DNA of 64,000 bases from UBA11612 sp964475755. GTDB taxonomy: Bacteria > Pseudomonadota > Alphaproteobacteria > Rhodospirillales > Rhodospirillaceae. A model generated the notes under the pieces. The model did not search any database. It was given only the letters and a program-made list of their open reading frames with translations, and was not told the origin of the DNA. This document shows, piece by piece, positions 35,535-44,344 of the stretch. Position 1 is the first letter of the stretch, and every line of letters begins with the position of its first letter. Both the position numbers and the translations under genes were made by a program. The stretch lies in NCBI GenBank assembly GCA_964475755.1, contig CAYYXR010000008.1, forward strand, positions 1-64,000, written 5' to 3'.

Positions 35535-36350
35535 TCAAAAGGATGTTGGCAGCCATCCATAAGCGATGGCCAGGATGCCGGCGCCAATTACAAAGCGATA
35601 CACGATAAACGGCAGATAACTGGACCGGCGCAGCCACGACATCATCGCGAACAGCGCAATCAACGCCCCGATAAAGCCGACGACAGAACCGACTATTTCT
35701 GAACCGGTTATCGAAATCGGCTGGTTGGACGAAATCGATATGCCATCGCGCACGTTGAGAACAATCAAAGCCGGAATGGCAAGCAACATTGAAATACGCG
35801 CCGAAGCGCCGCGCTCGTATCCGAGAAACCGGGCCATGGTAATCGTCACGGCGACGCGGCCCGTGCCTGGTATGAAAACCGCCACCTGCATTAATCCAAT
35901 AAGAACCATGTCCAGAAGTGTCGCGTGCTCCATGCGCTTCACGGTCATGCTCAGGTAGTCGAACACAAGAAGCAGAACCGAGCCTGCCACCGTGGCCCAG
36001 CCGATGAGGAGGAATGAGGTCGAATCAAACTGCACGTAAGCGGAAAACAGGAATCCGGCGCCAACGGCTGGAATCGTCGCGAGAACGATCTGTCCAGCGA
36101 GGGTCGCGCCTGCGTCTCTCTTACCTTTGAAAAACCGCATGACGCCCGCCGCCATGTCGGCAAGGTCCTGCCAAAAGTAGGCCATGATGCCGAGGAGCGC
36201 GCCGCTTCTCACGGCAATCACGAAGGCTGTATCCGGCGCGTCCCAACCCGCCGCCCAAGCCACAAGTGCATCGTGACCGGAAGGACTAATTGGAAGGATT
36301 TCGGCGATTCCCAGTAGGATCGCCTGCACAACAGTTTGTGTCAGCGCCAC
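35535..36350 (-). CDS. uppP: Divergent undecaprenyl-diphosphatase (UppP/BacA family)
   Basis: The 271-residue membrane protein has the two family motif regions. AEILPISPSGH (residues 17-27) corresponds to the usual TEFLPVSSTGH and keeps the key acidic residue and histidine. PGTGRVAVTI corresponds to PGTSRSG and keeps the arginine but loses both serines. These enzymes dephosphorylate undecaprenyl diphosphate to recycle the cell-wall lipid carrier. The changed motifs suggest either a diverged UppP or a paralogue for another isoprenoid or lipid diphosphate. The start is GTG at 36350. Confidence 0.72.
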   Translation of the reverse strand: MALTQTVVQAILLGIAEILPISPSGHDALVAWAAGWDAPDTAFVIAVRSGALLGIMAYFWQDLADMAAGVMRFFKGKRDAGATLAGQIVLATIPAVGAGFLFSAYVQFDSTSFLLIGWATVAGSVLLLVFDYLSMTVKRMEHATLLDMVLIGLMQVAVFIPGTGRVAVTITMARFLGYERGASARISMLLAIPALIVLNVRDGISISSNQPISITGSEIVGSVVGFIGALIALFAMMSWLRRSSYLPFIVYRFVIGAGILAIAYGWLPTSF

Positions 36351-36827
36351 TTATTAAGCCTACCCCTAGCGGTCTGAGACCTTATCGCAGCCGCCATGCA
36401 TCCGCTAGGGCAGCATTTTTATACATTTAGTAAACATTTGTGTACTAAAATGACCGCACACATTGCCTACCGACAGCCCGGGGGTGATTGGCCGTCATGA
36501 GGCCCTATTATTTAGGTCAGTATAATTGACTTATATGGCAGATTTCCTTAGGTGAAAGGCACCTAGCCTGTTACTTTGCGCCCGGCAGAATCGCCGAGAG
36601 GCCGATGCTGAGGGACGAAAGCTGAATCACAGCTTTTCCGGCCGGGCACCCGAGAACTCTGGGAGAGAGCAGAGCTTAAAACGTCGCCGATACGGCGTTT
36701 GAGTTAACGGGTCTTCCGACACGACCCGCCGCCGGCGTCGCGGTGGCAAAGGGCGACGTAACGATAAACGATAAATGAAGTCCGGGCGTGGCACCGCGGA
36801 CCGAAAAAAAGACGGGAGGACCCGCAT
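36351..36827. other. Long leader and promoter region of gltD-gltB, with several dyads
   Basis: This 477-base stretch holds no convincing gene. It contains a dyad TTTAGTA/TACTAAA (36426-36432, 36443-36449), a TATAAT at 36521, and hairpins TAGGTG/CACCTA (36549-36565) and AAAGCTG/CAGCTTT (36618-36636). A longer-range stem GCCCGGC/GCCGGGC (36580-36586 with 36641-36647) encloses the last hairpin. This looks like a structured mRNA leader of about 295 bases. I do not recognise it as a known riboswitch. Confidence 0.5.
36521..36526 (+). promoter_or_regulatory. Candidate -10 box for gltD-gltB
   Basis: A perfect TATAAT stands 302 bases before the gltD start. No good -35 box lies 16-18 bases upstream (TGAGGC is the nearest), so the promoter may need an activator. 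The dyad at 36426-36449 is a candidate site. Confidence 0.3.
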
Positions 36828-38282
36828 ATGAGAAAGATGCTGCAGTTTGTTCGCTTAAACCAAGCGATGCCTGCCAAGCGCTCGGCAGACGAGCGGCGCA
36901 AGGACTTTGGCGAAATCTATCAAGAATGGTCCGATGGTGACGCCGGCGACCAGGCGTCGCGGTGTGAACAATGCGGCATCCCCTTTTGTCAGGTTCATTG
37001 CCCGGTACAGAACAATATCCCTGATTGGCTGAAGCTAACCGCCGAGGGCCGGCTTGAGGAGGCTTACGCCGTTTCGTCAGCGACCAACAACATGCCCGAA
37101 GTATGCGGGCGGATTTGCCCACAGGACAGATTATGTGAAGGCTCTTGCGTGCTGGAACAGTCCACGCACGGAACCGTGACAATTGGTGCCGTCGAAAAAT
37201 ACATCACCGATACGGCGTGGGAGCGCGGCTGGGTAAAGCCGGTCACGCCGCAATCGGAATTGAGTGAATCCATCGGCGTGATCGGTGCAGGGCCGGGCGG
37301 AATGGCCGCAGCAGAAGAGCTTCGCAAGCTTGGCTACAAAGTGGAAATCTATGACCGCTACGACCGCGCCGGCGGCCTGCTGATTTACGGCATCCCCGGA
37401 TTCAAACTTGAGAAGGATGTCGTGGAGCGACGCGTCGGTTTGCTTGAGGACTCGGGCATCGTCATCCACAAGAACGTGGAAGTCGGTAAAGACATCAGCT
37501 TCGCCGATCTTCGCGCTAAGCACAGCGCTTTGGTTGTCGCGACAGGCGTCTATAAAGCGCGTGTATTAAACTGCCCTGGTGTTGGCGCCGAAGGCGTCCA
37601 TGCCGCCATGACCTATCTGACGGCATCCAACCGCAAAGATCTTGGCGACGATGTTCCAGCGTTCAACGATGGCGCGCTCAATGCTGCGGGCAAAAATGTT
37701 GTTGTGATCGGCGGCGGTGACACCGCCATGGATTGCGTGCGCACAGCCGTACGCCAGGGCGCGAAATCGGTGAAGTGTTTGTACCGCCGTGACCGCGACA
37801 ATATGCCGGGCTCACAGCGCGAGGTTGCGAACGCCATTGAAGAAGGCGTGGAATTCCTGTGGCTGTCCGCACCGGAAGCCGTCCTGCACGACAGCGACAA
37901 TCAAGCCACCGGGGTCCGCGCCGTGCGTATGCGTCTGGGAACGCCGGACGCATCGGGCCGCGCCAAGCCCGAAGAGATCGACGGGTCTCAATTCGTCGTT
38001 CCTGCAGACATAGTGATCGAAGCTTTGGGGTTCGATCCGGAAGATCTGCCCGCAATGTTCAACGAGCCCGCACTCGGACTTACGAGATGGGGCACGTTGA
38101 AAACCGACTACCGCACGCTCATGACAACGATGGACGGTGTGTTCGCCGTAGGAGACATCATGCGCGGCGCCTCCCTCGTCGTATGGGCAATCCGGGACGG
38201 CCGGGACGCAGCGGCAAACATTCATAGCTATCTCCAAGCGCGAGGAGCCGAAGAACCGCAGCGCTTGAAAAAAGCATCTTAG
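36828..38282 (+). CDS. gltD: Glutamate synthase small subunit
   Basis: The 484-residue flavoprotein has an N-terminal iron-sulfur region (C46, C49, C54, C58 in CEQCGIPFCQVHC, then CGRICPQDRLCEGSC), an FAD loop GAGPGGMAAAEEL and an NADPH loop GGGDTAMDCVRTA. It passes electrons from NADPH to the large subunit, which makes two glutamates from glutamine and 2-oxoglutarate. GGGAGG lies eight bases before the ATG. It precedes gltB by 23 bases, the reverse of the E. coli gltB-gltD order. Confidence 0.96.
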   Translation: MRKMLQFVRLNQAMPAKRSADERRKDFGEIYQEWSDGDAGDQASRCEQCGIPFCQVHCPVQNNIPDWLKLTAEGRLEEAYAVSSATNNMPEVCGRICPQDRLCEGSCVLEQSTHGTVTIGAVEKYITDTAWERGWVKPVTPQSELSESIGVIGAGPGGMAAAEELRKLGYKVEIYDRYDRAGGLLIYGIPGFKLEKDVVERRVGLLEDSGIVIHKNVEVGKDISFADLRAKHSALVVATGVYKARVLNCPGVGAEGVHAAMTYLTASNRKDLGDDVPAFNDGALNAAGKNVVVIGGGDTAMDCVRTAVRQGAKSVKCLYRRDRDNMPGSQREVANAIEEGVEFLWLSAPEAVLHDSDNQATGVRAVRMRLGTPDASGRAKPEEIDGSQFVVPADIVIEALGFDPEDLPAMFNEPALGLTRWGTLKTDYRTLMTTMDGVFAVGDIMRGASLVVWAIRDGRDAAANIHSYLQARGAEEPQRLKKAS

Positions 38283-38305
38283 TTTCGGCCGGGAAAGGTT
38301 TGGCC

Positions 38306-41300
38306 ATGAATAATATCAACACTCCTTCTGCGCCCTCTGCCAAGGAAGATGGCGCCTCCTTTGTCGCCAACTATAAGGCGAACGTCGAAACTCTTACGTC
38401 GGCGCATGCCTACGATCCCGCACAGGAACACGACGCGTGCGGCGTGGGCATGGTTGTGGCGGTGGACGGCAAGCCGCGCCGGCGCATTGTCGAAGCAGGC
38501 ATTGAAGCCCTCAAGGTGCTTTATCACCGCGGGGCCGTGGACGCGGACGGCAAGACCGGGGACGGCGCGGGCATTCATCTTGAAATACCGCAGGATTTTT
38601 TCCGCGAACATGTCACCAGGACCGGGCACAACATTGATGATCAAGAAGTGCTCTGTGTGGGCATGGTCTTTCTGCCCAAATCTGATCTCAGCGAACAAGA
38701 GACGTGCCGCACGATTGTGGAAAGCGAAATTCTGAACGCCGGATATTACATATACGGATGGCGTCAGGTTCCGGTAGATATCTCCATCATCGGCGAAAAA
38801 GCAAACGCCACGCGTCCGGAAATTGAACAAATCATGATCTCAAATCGCCGCGGGCTAACCGGCGACGATTTGGAGCGCGACTTGTACTTGGTGCGCCGGC
38901 GAATCGAAAAGCGTGTAACCGAAGAAAACGTTCGTGATTTCTACATCTGCTCGCTGTCCAGCCGCTCGATCATCTACAAGGGAATGTTCCTGGCGGAGCA
39001 GCTGACCTCGTTTTATCCGGACCTTCTGGATACTCGGTTCACGTCGTCCTTTGCGATTTATCACCAGCGCTACTCGACGAATACGTTCCCGACCTGGTGG
39101 CTGGCACAACCCTTCCGCATGCTCGCGCACAACGGCGAGATCAATACGCTTCTCGGCAATGTCAATTGGATGAAGGCGCACGAGTGCCGGATGGAACACC
39201 CGGCATTTGGCGACACCATTGAAGAACTCAAGCCCGTCGTGCAGCCGGGAAGTTCGGATTCGGCGGCGATTGACGCTGTGTTCGAACTCTTGTGCCGCGC
39301 GGGACGCTCGGCGCCGATGACACGGTGCCTCCTGGTGCCGGAAAGTATCGCGCAAAACGCGGTGATGCCCGACAATCATCGCGACCTCTTCCAATATTGT
39401 AATGCAGTGATGGAGCCGTGGGATGGCCCCGCAGCCATGTGTGCCACTGATGGGCGCTGGGTGCTGGCATACATGGACCGCAATGGTTTGCGGCCGATGC
39501 GCTACACCCTGACCAAGGACGGTATGCTGATTGTCGGTTCGGAAACAGGCATGGTGCGCGTTTCAAATGCGGATGTCGTTGAGAAAGGGCGCATCGGACC
39601 CGGCCAGATGATCGCCGTCGATTTGAAGGAAGGGGCTTTTTACCACGACAAAAAGATCAAGGACACGCTCGCGTCCAAACATCCCTTCGGCGAGTGGATG
39701 AAAAATACCACTCACCTTGACTCGATCATTAAAGCCGGAAAGACGCAGAAGCCTTCATTCAAGAAGGAAGAGCTGATTCGTCGTCAGGCGACATATAACC
39801 TTACGATGGAGGACCTGGAGCTTATCCTTCATCCCATGGTCGTCGATTCGAAGGAACCGATCGGCTCCATGGGAGATGACGGGCCTTTGGCGGTGCTGTC
39901 GGAAACCTATCGGGGATTGCACAGCTTCTTCCGTCAGAATTTCAGCCAAGTGACAAACCCGCCGATCGACAGCCTGCGCGAAACCCGTGTCATGACGCTC
40001 AATACGCGCTTGGGCAACCTAGGCAATATTCTCGATGAAGCGCCGGAACAGTGCGAACTGCTTCAGCTGACAAGCCCGATGCTGACGACCACACAATTTA
40101 ACGCCATGCGCAAATACATGGGCGATGCCGCCGGCAGCATCGACTGTACGTTTGACGTCAATGGCGGGGACGGCGCCTTGAAAGAGGCTATTGCGCGCAT
40201 TCAAGCGGAATCGGAAGAAGCCGTACGCGCCGGCAAGCACCATCTCATCTTATCGGACGAAGCCGTCAGCGAAAGTCGCGCGCCGATCCCCATGATATTG
40301 GCGGCCGGCAGCGTTCATACGCATTTGATTCGCCAAAAGCTGCGTACATTCACGTCCATTAACGTGCGGTCCGGCGAATGTTTGGACGTGCATTATTTTG
40401 CCGTTCTGATCGGCGTTGGCGCCACAACGGTGAACGCCTACCTCACGGAAGAGGCCGTCGTGGACCGTTTTGAACGCGGATTGTTTGAAGACCTCAGCTT
40501 GGAAGACTGCCTGAAACATTACCAAAAAGCGGTGGGCGACGGTCTGCTCAAAGTCATGTCCAAAATGGGCATCTCCGTCATCAGTTCATACCGCGGCGGA
40601 TACAACTTCGAAGCTGTTGGACTGTCACGGTCACTGGTGGCCGAATTCTTCCCAGGCATGACCTCGCGGATCTCTGGGATCGGCTTGTCCGGACTTCAGA
40701 AGAAAGTCCTGGAGCAACACAAGAAGGCGTTTGGCTCGAACGTCGTGGCTCTGCCGGTGGGTGGCTTTTACCGCTATCGCGCGCGGTCTGGAGATGTTCA
40801 CGGCCATGATGGCCGTCTCATCCACATACTGCAGTCCGCGGTGGAAAAGGATGCATACGCGACCTACCAGAAATATTCCGAGGGCGTTCGCAAATTACCG
40901 CCGATCCATCTACGCGACCTTTTGGATTTCAGAAAGGTTGGCCATTCCATCGCTCCTGAGCAGGTGGAGTCCACAACAGAAATCCGCAAGCGATTTGTCA
41001 CGCCAGGCATGTCGCTGGGCGCTTTGAGCCCCGAAGCTCACGGAACCCTTAACATCGCGATGAATCGTATCGGTGCGAAATCCGACTCAGGGGAAGGCGG
41101 CGAGGACCGCGGGCGCTACAAGCCGTTTCCAAACGGCGACAATGCGAATTCGGCAATCAAGCAAATCGCGTCGGGACGCTTTGGCGTAACGGCTGAATAT
41201 CTGAATCAATGTCGCGAAATCGAGATCAAGGTTGCACAAGGCGCGAAACCCGGTGAAGGCGGACAGTTGCCCGGCTTTAAGGTCACGGCGGAAATCGCAA

Positions 41301-42880
41301 CATTGCGGCACGCCACGGAAGGCGTGATGCTGATTTCACCGCCCCCGCACCACGATATTTATTCAATCGAGGACTTGGCGCAGCTCATTTACGATCTGAA
41401 GCAGATCAATCCACAAGCGCGGGTGTGCGTGAAACTCGTTTCACGTACAGGCATCGGCACGATCGCCGCCGGTGTGGCCAAAGCCAATGCCGACGTGATC
41501 CTTGTGTCGGGTCATTCGGGCGGTACAGGCGCCAGCCCGCAAACGTCGATCAAATACGCGGGCCTGCCGTGGGAAATGGGCCTGACGGAAGTCCATCAAG
41601 TGTTGACGCTGAACCGCCTGCGGCACCGCGTGGTGCTGCGCACCGACGGCGGCATCAAAACAGGCCGCGACGTGGTCATGGCCGCGATGATGGGCGCCGA
41701 GGAATACGGGATCGGCACCACCTCGCTGATCGCCATGGGCTGCATCATGGTCCGCCAATGCCACTCCAATACCTGCCCGGTGGGCGTTTGCACGCAGGAC
41801 GCCGCGCTGCGCGGAAAATTCACCGGCACGCCGGAGAAGGTCGTCAACTTGTTCAGCTTCCTGGCAGAAGAAGTGCGCGATGTGCTTGCTGACCTGGGCG
41901 TCGGTTCGCTCGATGAAGTGATCGGCCGCACGGATCTGTTGCATCAGGTCAGCCGCGGCGCTGCGCACCTCGACGACCTGGATTTGAATCCATTGCTGGT
42001 CATGCCGGACGCCGGTGGTCTTCCGACGCGCAATACCGTGAAAGGACGCAATGAAGTCGCCGAAGGCATCGACGAACAGATGATCGCCGATGCGCGTCCG
42101 TTGCTGGAAGAAGGTGAGAAGATGCAGCTCACCTACAACATCCGCAACGTCCACCGCGCGACGGGCACAAAGTTAAGCCACATGATCGTGAAAAAATACG
42201 GCATGGACGGCCTTCAGCCCGGCCACGTCACCATTCGCCTGCGCGGCTCGTGCGGACAGTCTCTTGGGGCGTTCGCCGTTCAGGGTCTGAAGCTTGAAGT
42301 TTGGGGCGATGCAAACGACTACGTCGGCAAAGGGTTGTCCGGCGCAACGATTGTGATCCGCCCGACCACAAGCTCTAAATACCGCTGGGCCGATAACACC
42401 ATTATCGGCAACACCGTGCTTTACGGCGCGACGTCGGGGAAGGTGTTCGCCGCAGGTCAAGCGGGTGAACGCTTCTGCGTCCGCAATTCCGGCGCTGTGA
42501 CGGTGATCGAAGGGTGCGGGTCAAACGGCTGCGAGTACATGACCGGCGGCGTTGCCGTGATCTTGGGTCAGGTCGGTGCGAACTTTGCCGCGGGCATGAC
42601 CGGGGGCATGGCGTTCGTCTATGACCGCGAAGATTTACTCAAGCACCGGATCAACACCGATAGCGTGATCTACCAGCGCATCGAGGTGGGTCATTACGAA
42701 ACGCAGTTGCGCAATCTCGTCATGGAGCATCACAAGGAAACGTCTTCACCCTGGGCCGAGCTGCTATTGGTCAATTGGGACCGCGAAGTCAGAAACTTCT
42801 GGCAAGTGGTGCCCAAGGAAATGCTGGGCCGATTGGAAGTTCCGGTAACGCGGGATGCGCCGGAAAAGCTGGAAGCTTAA
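38306..42880 (+). CDS. gltB: Glutamate synthase large subunit
   Basis: The 1524-residue protein begins with a 44-residue propeptide. The catalytic Cys45 of the class II glutaminase domain follows, in HDACGVGM. Next come the central domain, the FMN-binding synthase domain (about 830-1210, with SGHSGGTGASP), the 3Fe-4S cysteines in CIMVRQCHSNTCPVG, and the C-terminal GXGXG beta-helix domain. The ATG at 38306 fits the AAGG seven bases upstream better than the TTG at 38300. Ammonia released from glutamine is channelled to 2-oxoglutarate. A strong terminator follows the gene. Confidence 0.97.
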   Translation: MNNINTPSAPSAKEDGASFVANYKANVETLTSAHAYDPAQEHDACGVGMVVAVDGKPRRRIVEAGIEALKVLYHRGAVDADGKTGDGAGIHLEIPQDFFREHVTRTGHNIDDQEVLCVGMVFLPKSDLSEQETCRTIVESEILNAGYYIYGWRQVPVDISIIGEKANATRPEIEQIMISNRRGLTGDDLERDLYLVRRRIEKRVTEENVRDFYICSLSSRSIIYKGMFLAEQLTSFYPDLLDTRFTSSFAIYHQRYSTNTFPTWWLAQPFRMLAHNGEINTLLGNVNWMKAHECRMEHPAFGDTIEELKPVVQPGSSDSAAIDAVFELLCRAGRSAPMTRCLLVPESIAQNAVMPDNHRDLFQYCNAVMEPWDGPAAMCATDGRWVLAYMDRNGLRPMRYTLTKDGMLIVGSETGMVRVSNADVVEKGRIGPGQMIAVDLKEGAFYHDKKIKDTLASKHPFGEWMKNTTHLDSIIKAGKTQKPSFKKEELIRRQATYNLTMEDLELILHPMVVDSKEPIGSMGDDGPLAVLSETYRGLHSFFRQNFSQVTNPPIDSLRETRVMTLNTRLGNLGNILDEAPEQCELLQLTSPMLTTTQFNAMRKYMGDAAGSIDCTFDVNGGDGALKEAIARIQAESEEAVRAGKHHLILSDEAVSESRAPIPMILAAGSVHTHLIRQKLRTFTSINVRSGECLDVHYFAVLIGVGATTVNAYLTEEAVVDRFERGLFEDLSLEDCLKHYQKAVGDGLLKVMSKMGISVISSYRGGYNFEAVGLSRSLVAEFFPGMTSRISGIGLSGLQKKVLEQHKKAFGSNVVALPVGGFYRYRARSGDVHGHDGRLIHILQSAVEKDAYATYQKYSEGVRKLPPIHLRDLLDFRKVGHSIAPEQVESTTEIRKRFVTPGMSLGALSPEAHGTLNIAMNRIGAKSDSGEGGEDRGRYKPFPNGDNANSAIKQIASGRFGVTAEYLNQCREIEIKVAQGAKPGEGGQLPGFKVTAEIATLRHATEGVMLISPPPHHDIYSIEDLAQLIYDLKQINPQARVCVKLVSRTGIGTIAAGVAKANADVILVSGHSGGTGASPQTSIKYAGLPWEMGLTEVHQVLTLNRLRHRVVLRTDGGIKTGRDVVMAAMMGAEEYGIGTTSLIAMGCIMVRQCHSNTCPVGVCTQDAALRGKFTGTPEKVVNLFSFLAEEVRDVLADLGVGSLDEVIGRTDLLHQVSRGAAHLDDLDLNPLLVMPDAGGLPTRNTVKGRNEVAEGIDEQMIADARPLLEEGEKMQLTYNIRNVHRATGTKLSHMIVKKYGMDGLQPGHVTIRLRGSCGQSLGAFAVQGLKLEVWGDANDYVGKGLSGATIVIRPTTSSKYRWADNTIIGNTVLYGATSGKVFAAGQAGERFCVRNSGAVTVIEGCGSNGCEYMTGGVAVILGQVGANFAAGMTGGMAFVYDREDLLKHRINTDSVIYQRIEVGHYETQLRNLVMEHHKETSSPWAELLLVNWDREVRNFWQVVPKEMLGRLEVPVTRDAPEKLEA

Positions 42881-42906
42881 GCAAAGACATAAGAGACGAT
42901 CTTTCG

Positions 42907-42939
42907 AAGCGGCGGGATAATAACCCGCCGCTTTTTTTG
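42907..42939 (+). terminator. Rho-independent terminator of gltD-gltB
   Basis: AAGCGGCGGG (42907-42916) pairs perfectly with CCCGCCGCTT (42924-42933) over a seven-base loop. Seven T residues follow at 42932-42938. It lies 27 bases after the gltB stop and 11 before the convergent aminopeptidase gene. Confidence 0.95.
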
Positions 42940-42949
42940 TTTGAATGTC

Positions 42950-44338
42950 CTATTTGAATTTCGTTGAGATGAGGTCAAAGAGCGCCCGCTGCGCCATGGC
43001 CTCTCCGCCGGCGGGCCGGCCCGGCCGATCGCTTGGGTTCCAAGCGAACAGATCGATGTGAATCCACGGCGCGGCGCCGGCGAATTCCTTCAAGAACAGC
43101 GCAGCGGTGATCGCGCCGGCGAAAGGCGAATCACCGGCATTGTTGATATCCGCAGCCTTGCTATCGATCATGCGGCGATAGGGGGACCATAGCGGCATAC
43201 GCCAGAGCGGATCGTGGCGCGCCTGCGCCGCCGCAAGCAAATCCATGGCCAAATTCTCGTCATTAGTAAACATCGCGGGAATCTCGGGACCAAGCGCTGA
43301 ACGCGCAGCGCCCGTTAAAGTCGCGCAATCCACCAACAAGGCGGGCTTTTCCGATACCGCATCCGTGAGGGCATCACCCAGCACGAGGCGCCCTTCCGCA
43401 TCGGTGTTGCCGATCTCAACTGTTATGCCTTTGCGCGTTTTGAGGATGTCGCCGGGGCGAAAGGCGTTGCCCGCAATCGCGTTCTCAACGGCGGGCACCA
43501 AAACGCGCAGCCGCACCGGCAATTTGGCGGACATGACCATGTCGGCCAGACCCAGCACCGTCGCCGCGCCGCCCATATCCTTTTTCATAAGCGCCATGGC
43601 GCTTGAAGGTTTGATGTCCAACCCGCCGGAATCAAAGCACACACCTTTGCCCACCAGCGTGACCTTAGGCGCAGAGTCGTCTCCCCATACAAAATCGATG
43701 AGACGCGGAGCGACCGCGCTCGCGCGTCCGACGGCGTGGATCATCGGATAGTTTTCGGTGATCAGATCTTCGCCGCTCACCACCCGGACGGTTGCACCGT
43801 GCGCTTCGGCCACTTTCCGCGCCACCGCTTCCAAGGCGTCGGGCAACATATCGGAGGCAGGCGTGTTGACGAGGTCGCGCGTCAACGCGGCGCCGGCAAC
43901 GGCACGGCGCACGTAATCAACATTGCACTCCGCCGGCCATTCTAAACATGCTTTTTCGGATTGGGGCTCGGTCTTGTAGCGGGAAAAACTATACCCGCCC
44001 AACGCCCAGGCCAGCGCCGCCCATGTCGGAAAATCCGGTCCCGCACCCAGGCATTCATGTAGCCGGTATGTACCCTTGGGCAGCACCTTGGACAGATTGC
44101 CCGTCGCCCAAGGATCATCGCCCGCGCCGAGCCCGACCACAGCTGACGACAGATTCCCATCTTCGCCGGGTATCGCGCACACGTTTCCGGCGTCGGCTTT
44201 GAACGCCGATGCTTTGAGCCAGCTGGCCATCTTAGGCTCAAGGCCGGCCAGCCACTCCGGATACTTGCTGAGTGAAATAGCCGTTAGGGGGGTACTCTTC
44301 CCGCCCGGCTTGGTCAGTAAATTGAGCGGCGACGCCAT
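42950..44338 (-). CDS. M17 leucyl aminopeptidase family protein
   Basis: The 462-residue protein has the M17 catalytic C-terminal domain. VGKGVCFDSGGLDIKPS and MKKDMGGAA carry metal ligands, and NTDAEGRLVLGDAL is the family signature. The N-terminal domain is shorter than in PepA. These cytoplasmic dizinc enzymes remove N-terminal residues from peptides, often as hexamers. It is the last gene in a leftward series after the TAXI binding protein, 6 bases downstream, so the two are probably co-transcribed. Confidence 0.9.
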   Translation of the reverse strand: MASPLNLLTKPGGKSTPLTAISLSKYPEWLAGLEPKMASWLKASAFKADAGNVCAIPGEDGNLSSAVVGLGAGDDPWATGNLSKVLPKGTYRLHECLGAGPDFPTWAALAWALGGYSFSRYKTEPQSEKACLEWPAECNVDYVRRAVAGAALTRDLVNTPASDMLPDALEAVARKVAEAHGATVRVVSGEDLITENYPMIHAVGRASAVAPRLIDFVWGDDSAPKVTLVGKGVCFDSGGLDIKPSSAMALMKKDMGGAATVLGLADMVMSAKLPVRLRVLVPAVENAIAGNAFRPGDILKTRKGITVEIGNTDAEGRLVLGDALTDAVSEKPALLVDCATLTGAARSALGPEIPAMFTNDENLAMDLLAAAQARHDPLWRMPLWSPYRRMIDSKAADINNAGDSPFAGAITAALFLKEFAGAAPWIHIDLFAWNPSDRPGRPAGGEAMAQRALFDLISTKFK

Positions 44339-44344
44339 AGCGGC

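Noticed and set aside
36676..37182. 168-codon minus-strand frame over the gltD start
   Set aside because: It overlaps the confident N-terminus of gltD, and its product is low-complexity Arg/Pro-rich.
41441..42154. 237-codon minus-strand frame inside gltB
   Set aside because: Antisense shadow of a highly conserved coding region; the His/Arg-rich product has no domain features.
42950..44338. Idea that the M17 aminopeptidase marks the usual pepA-lptF-lptG locus
   Set aside because: No lptFG genes adjoin it here; its neighbours are a TAXI protein and the proXWV operon, so it gives no evidence on the housekeeping lptFG copy.
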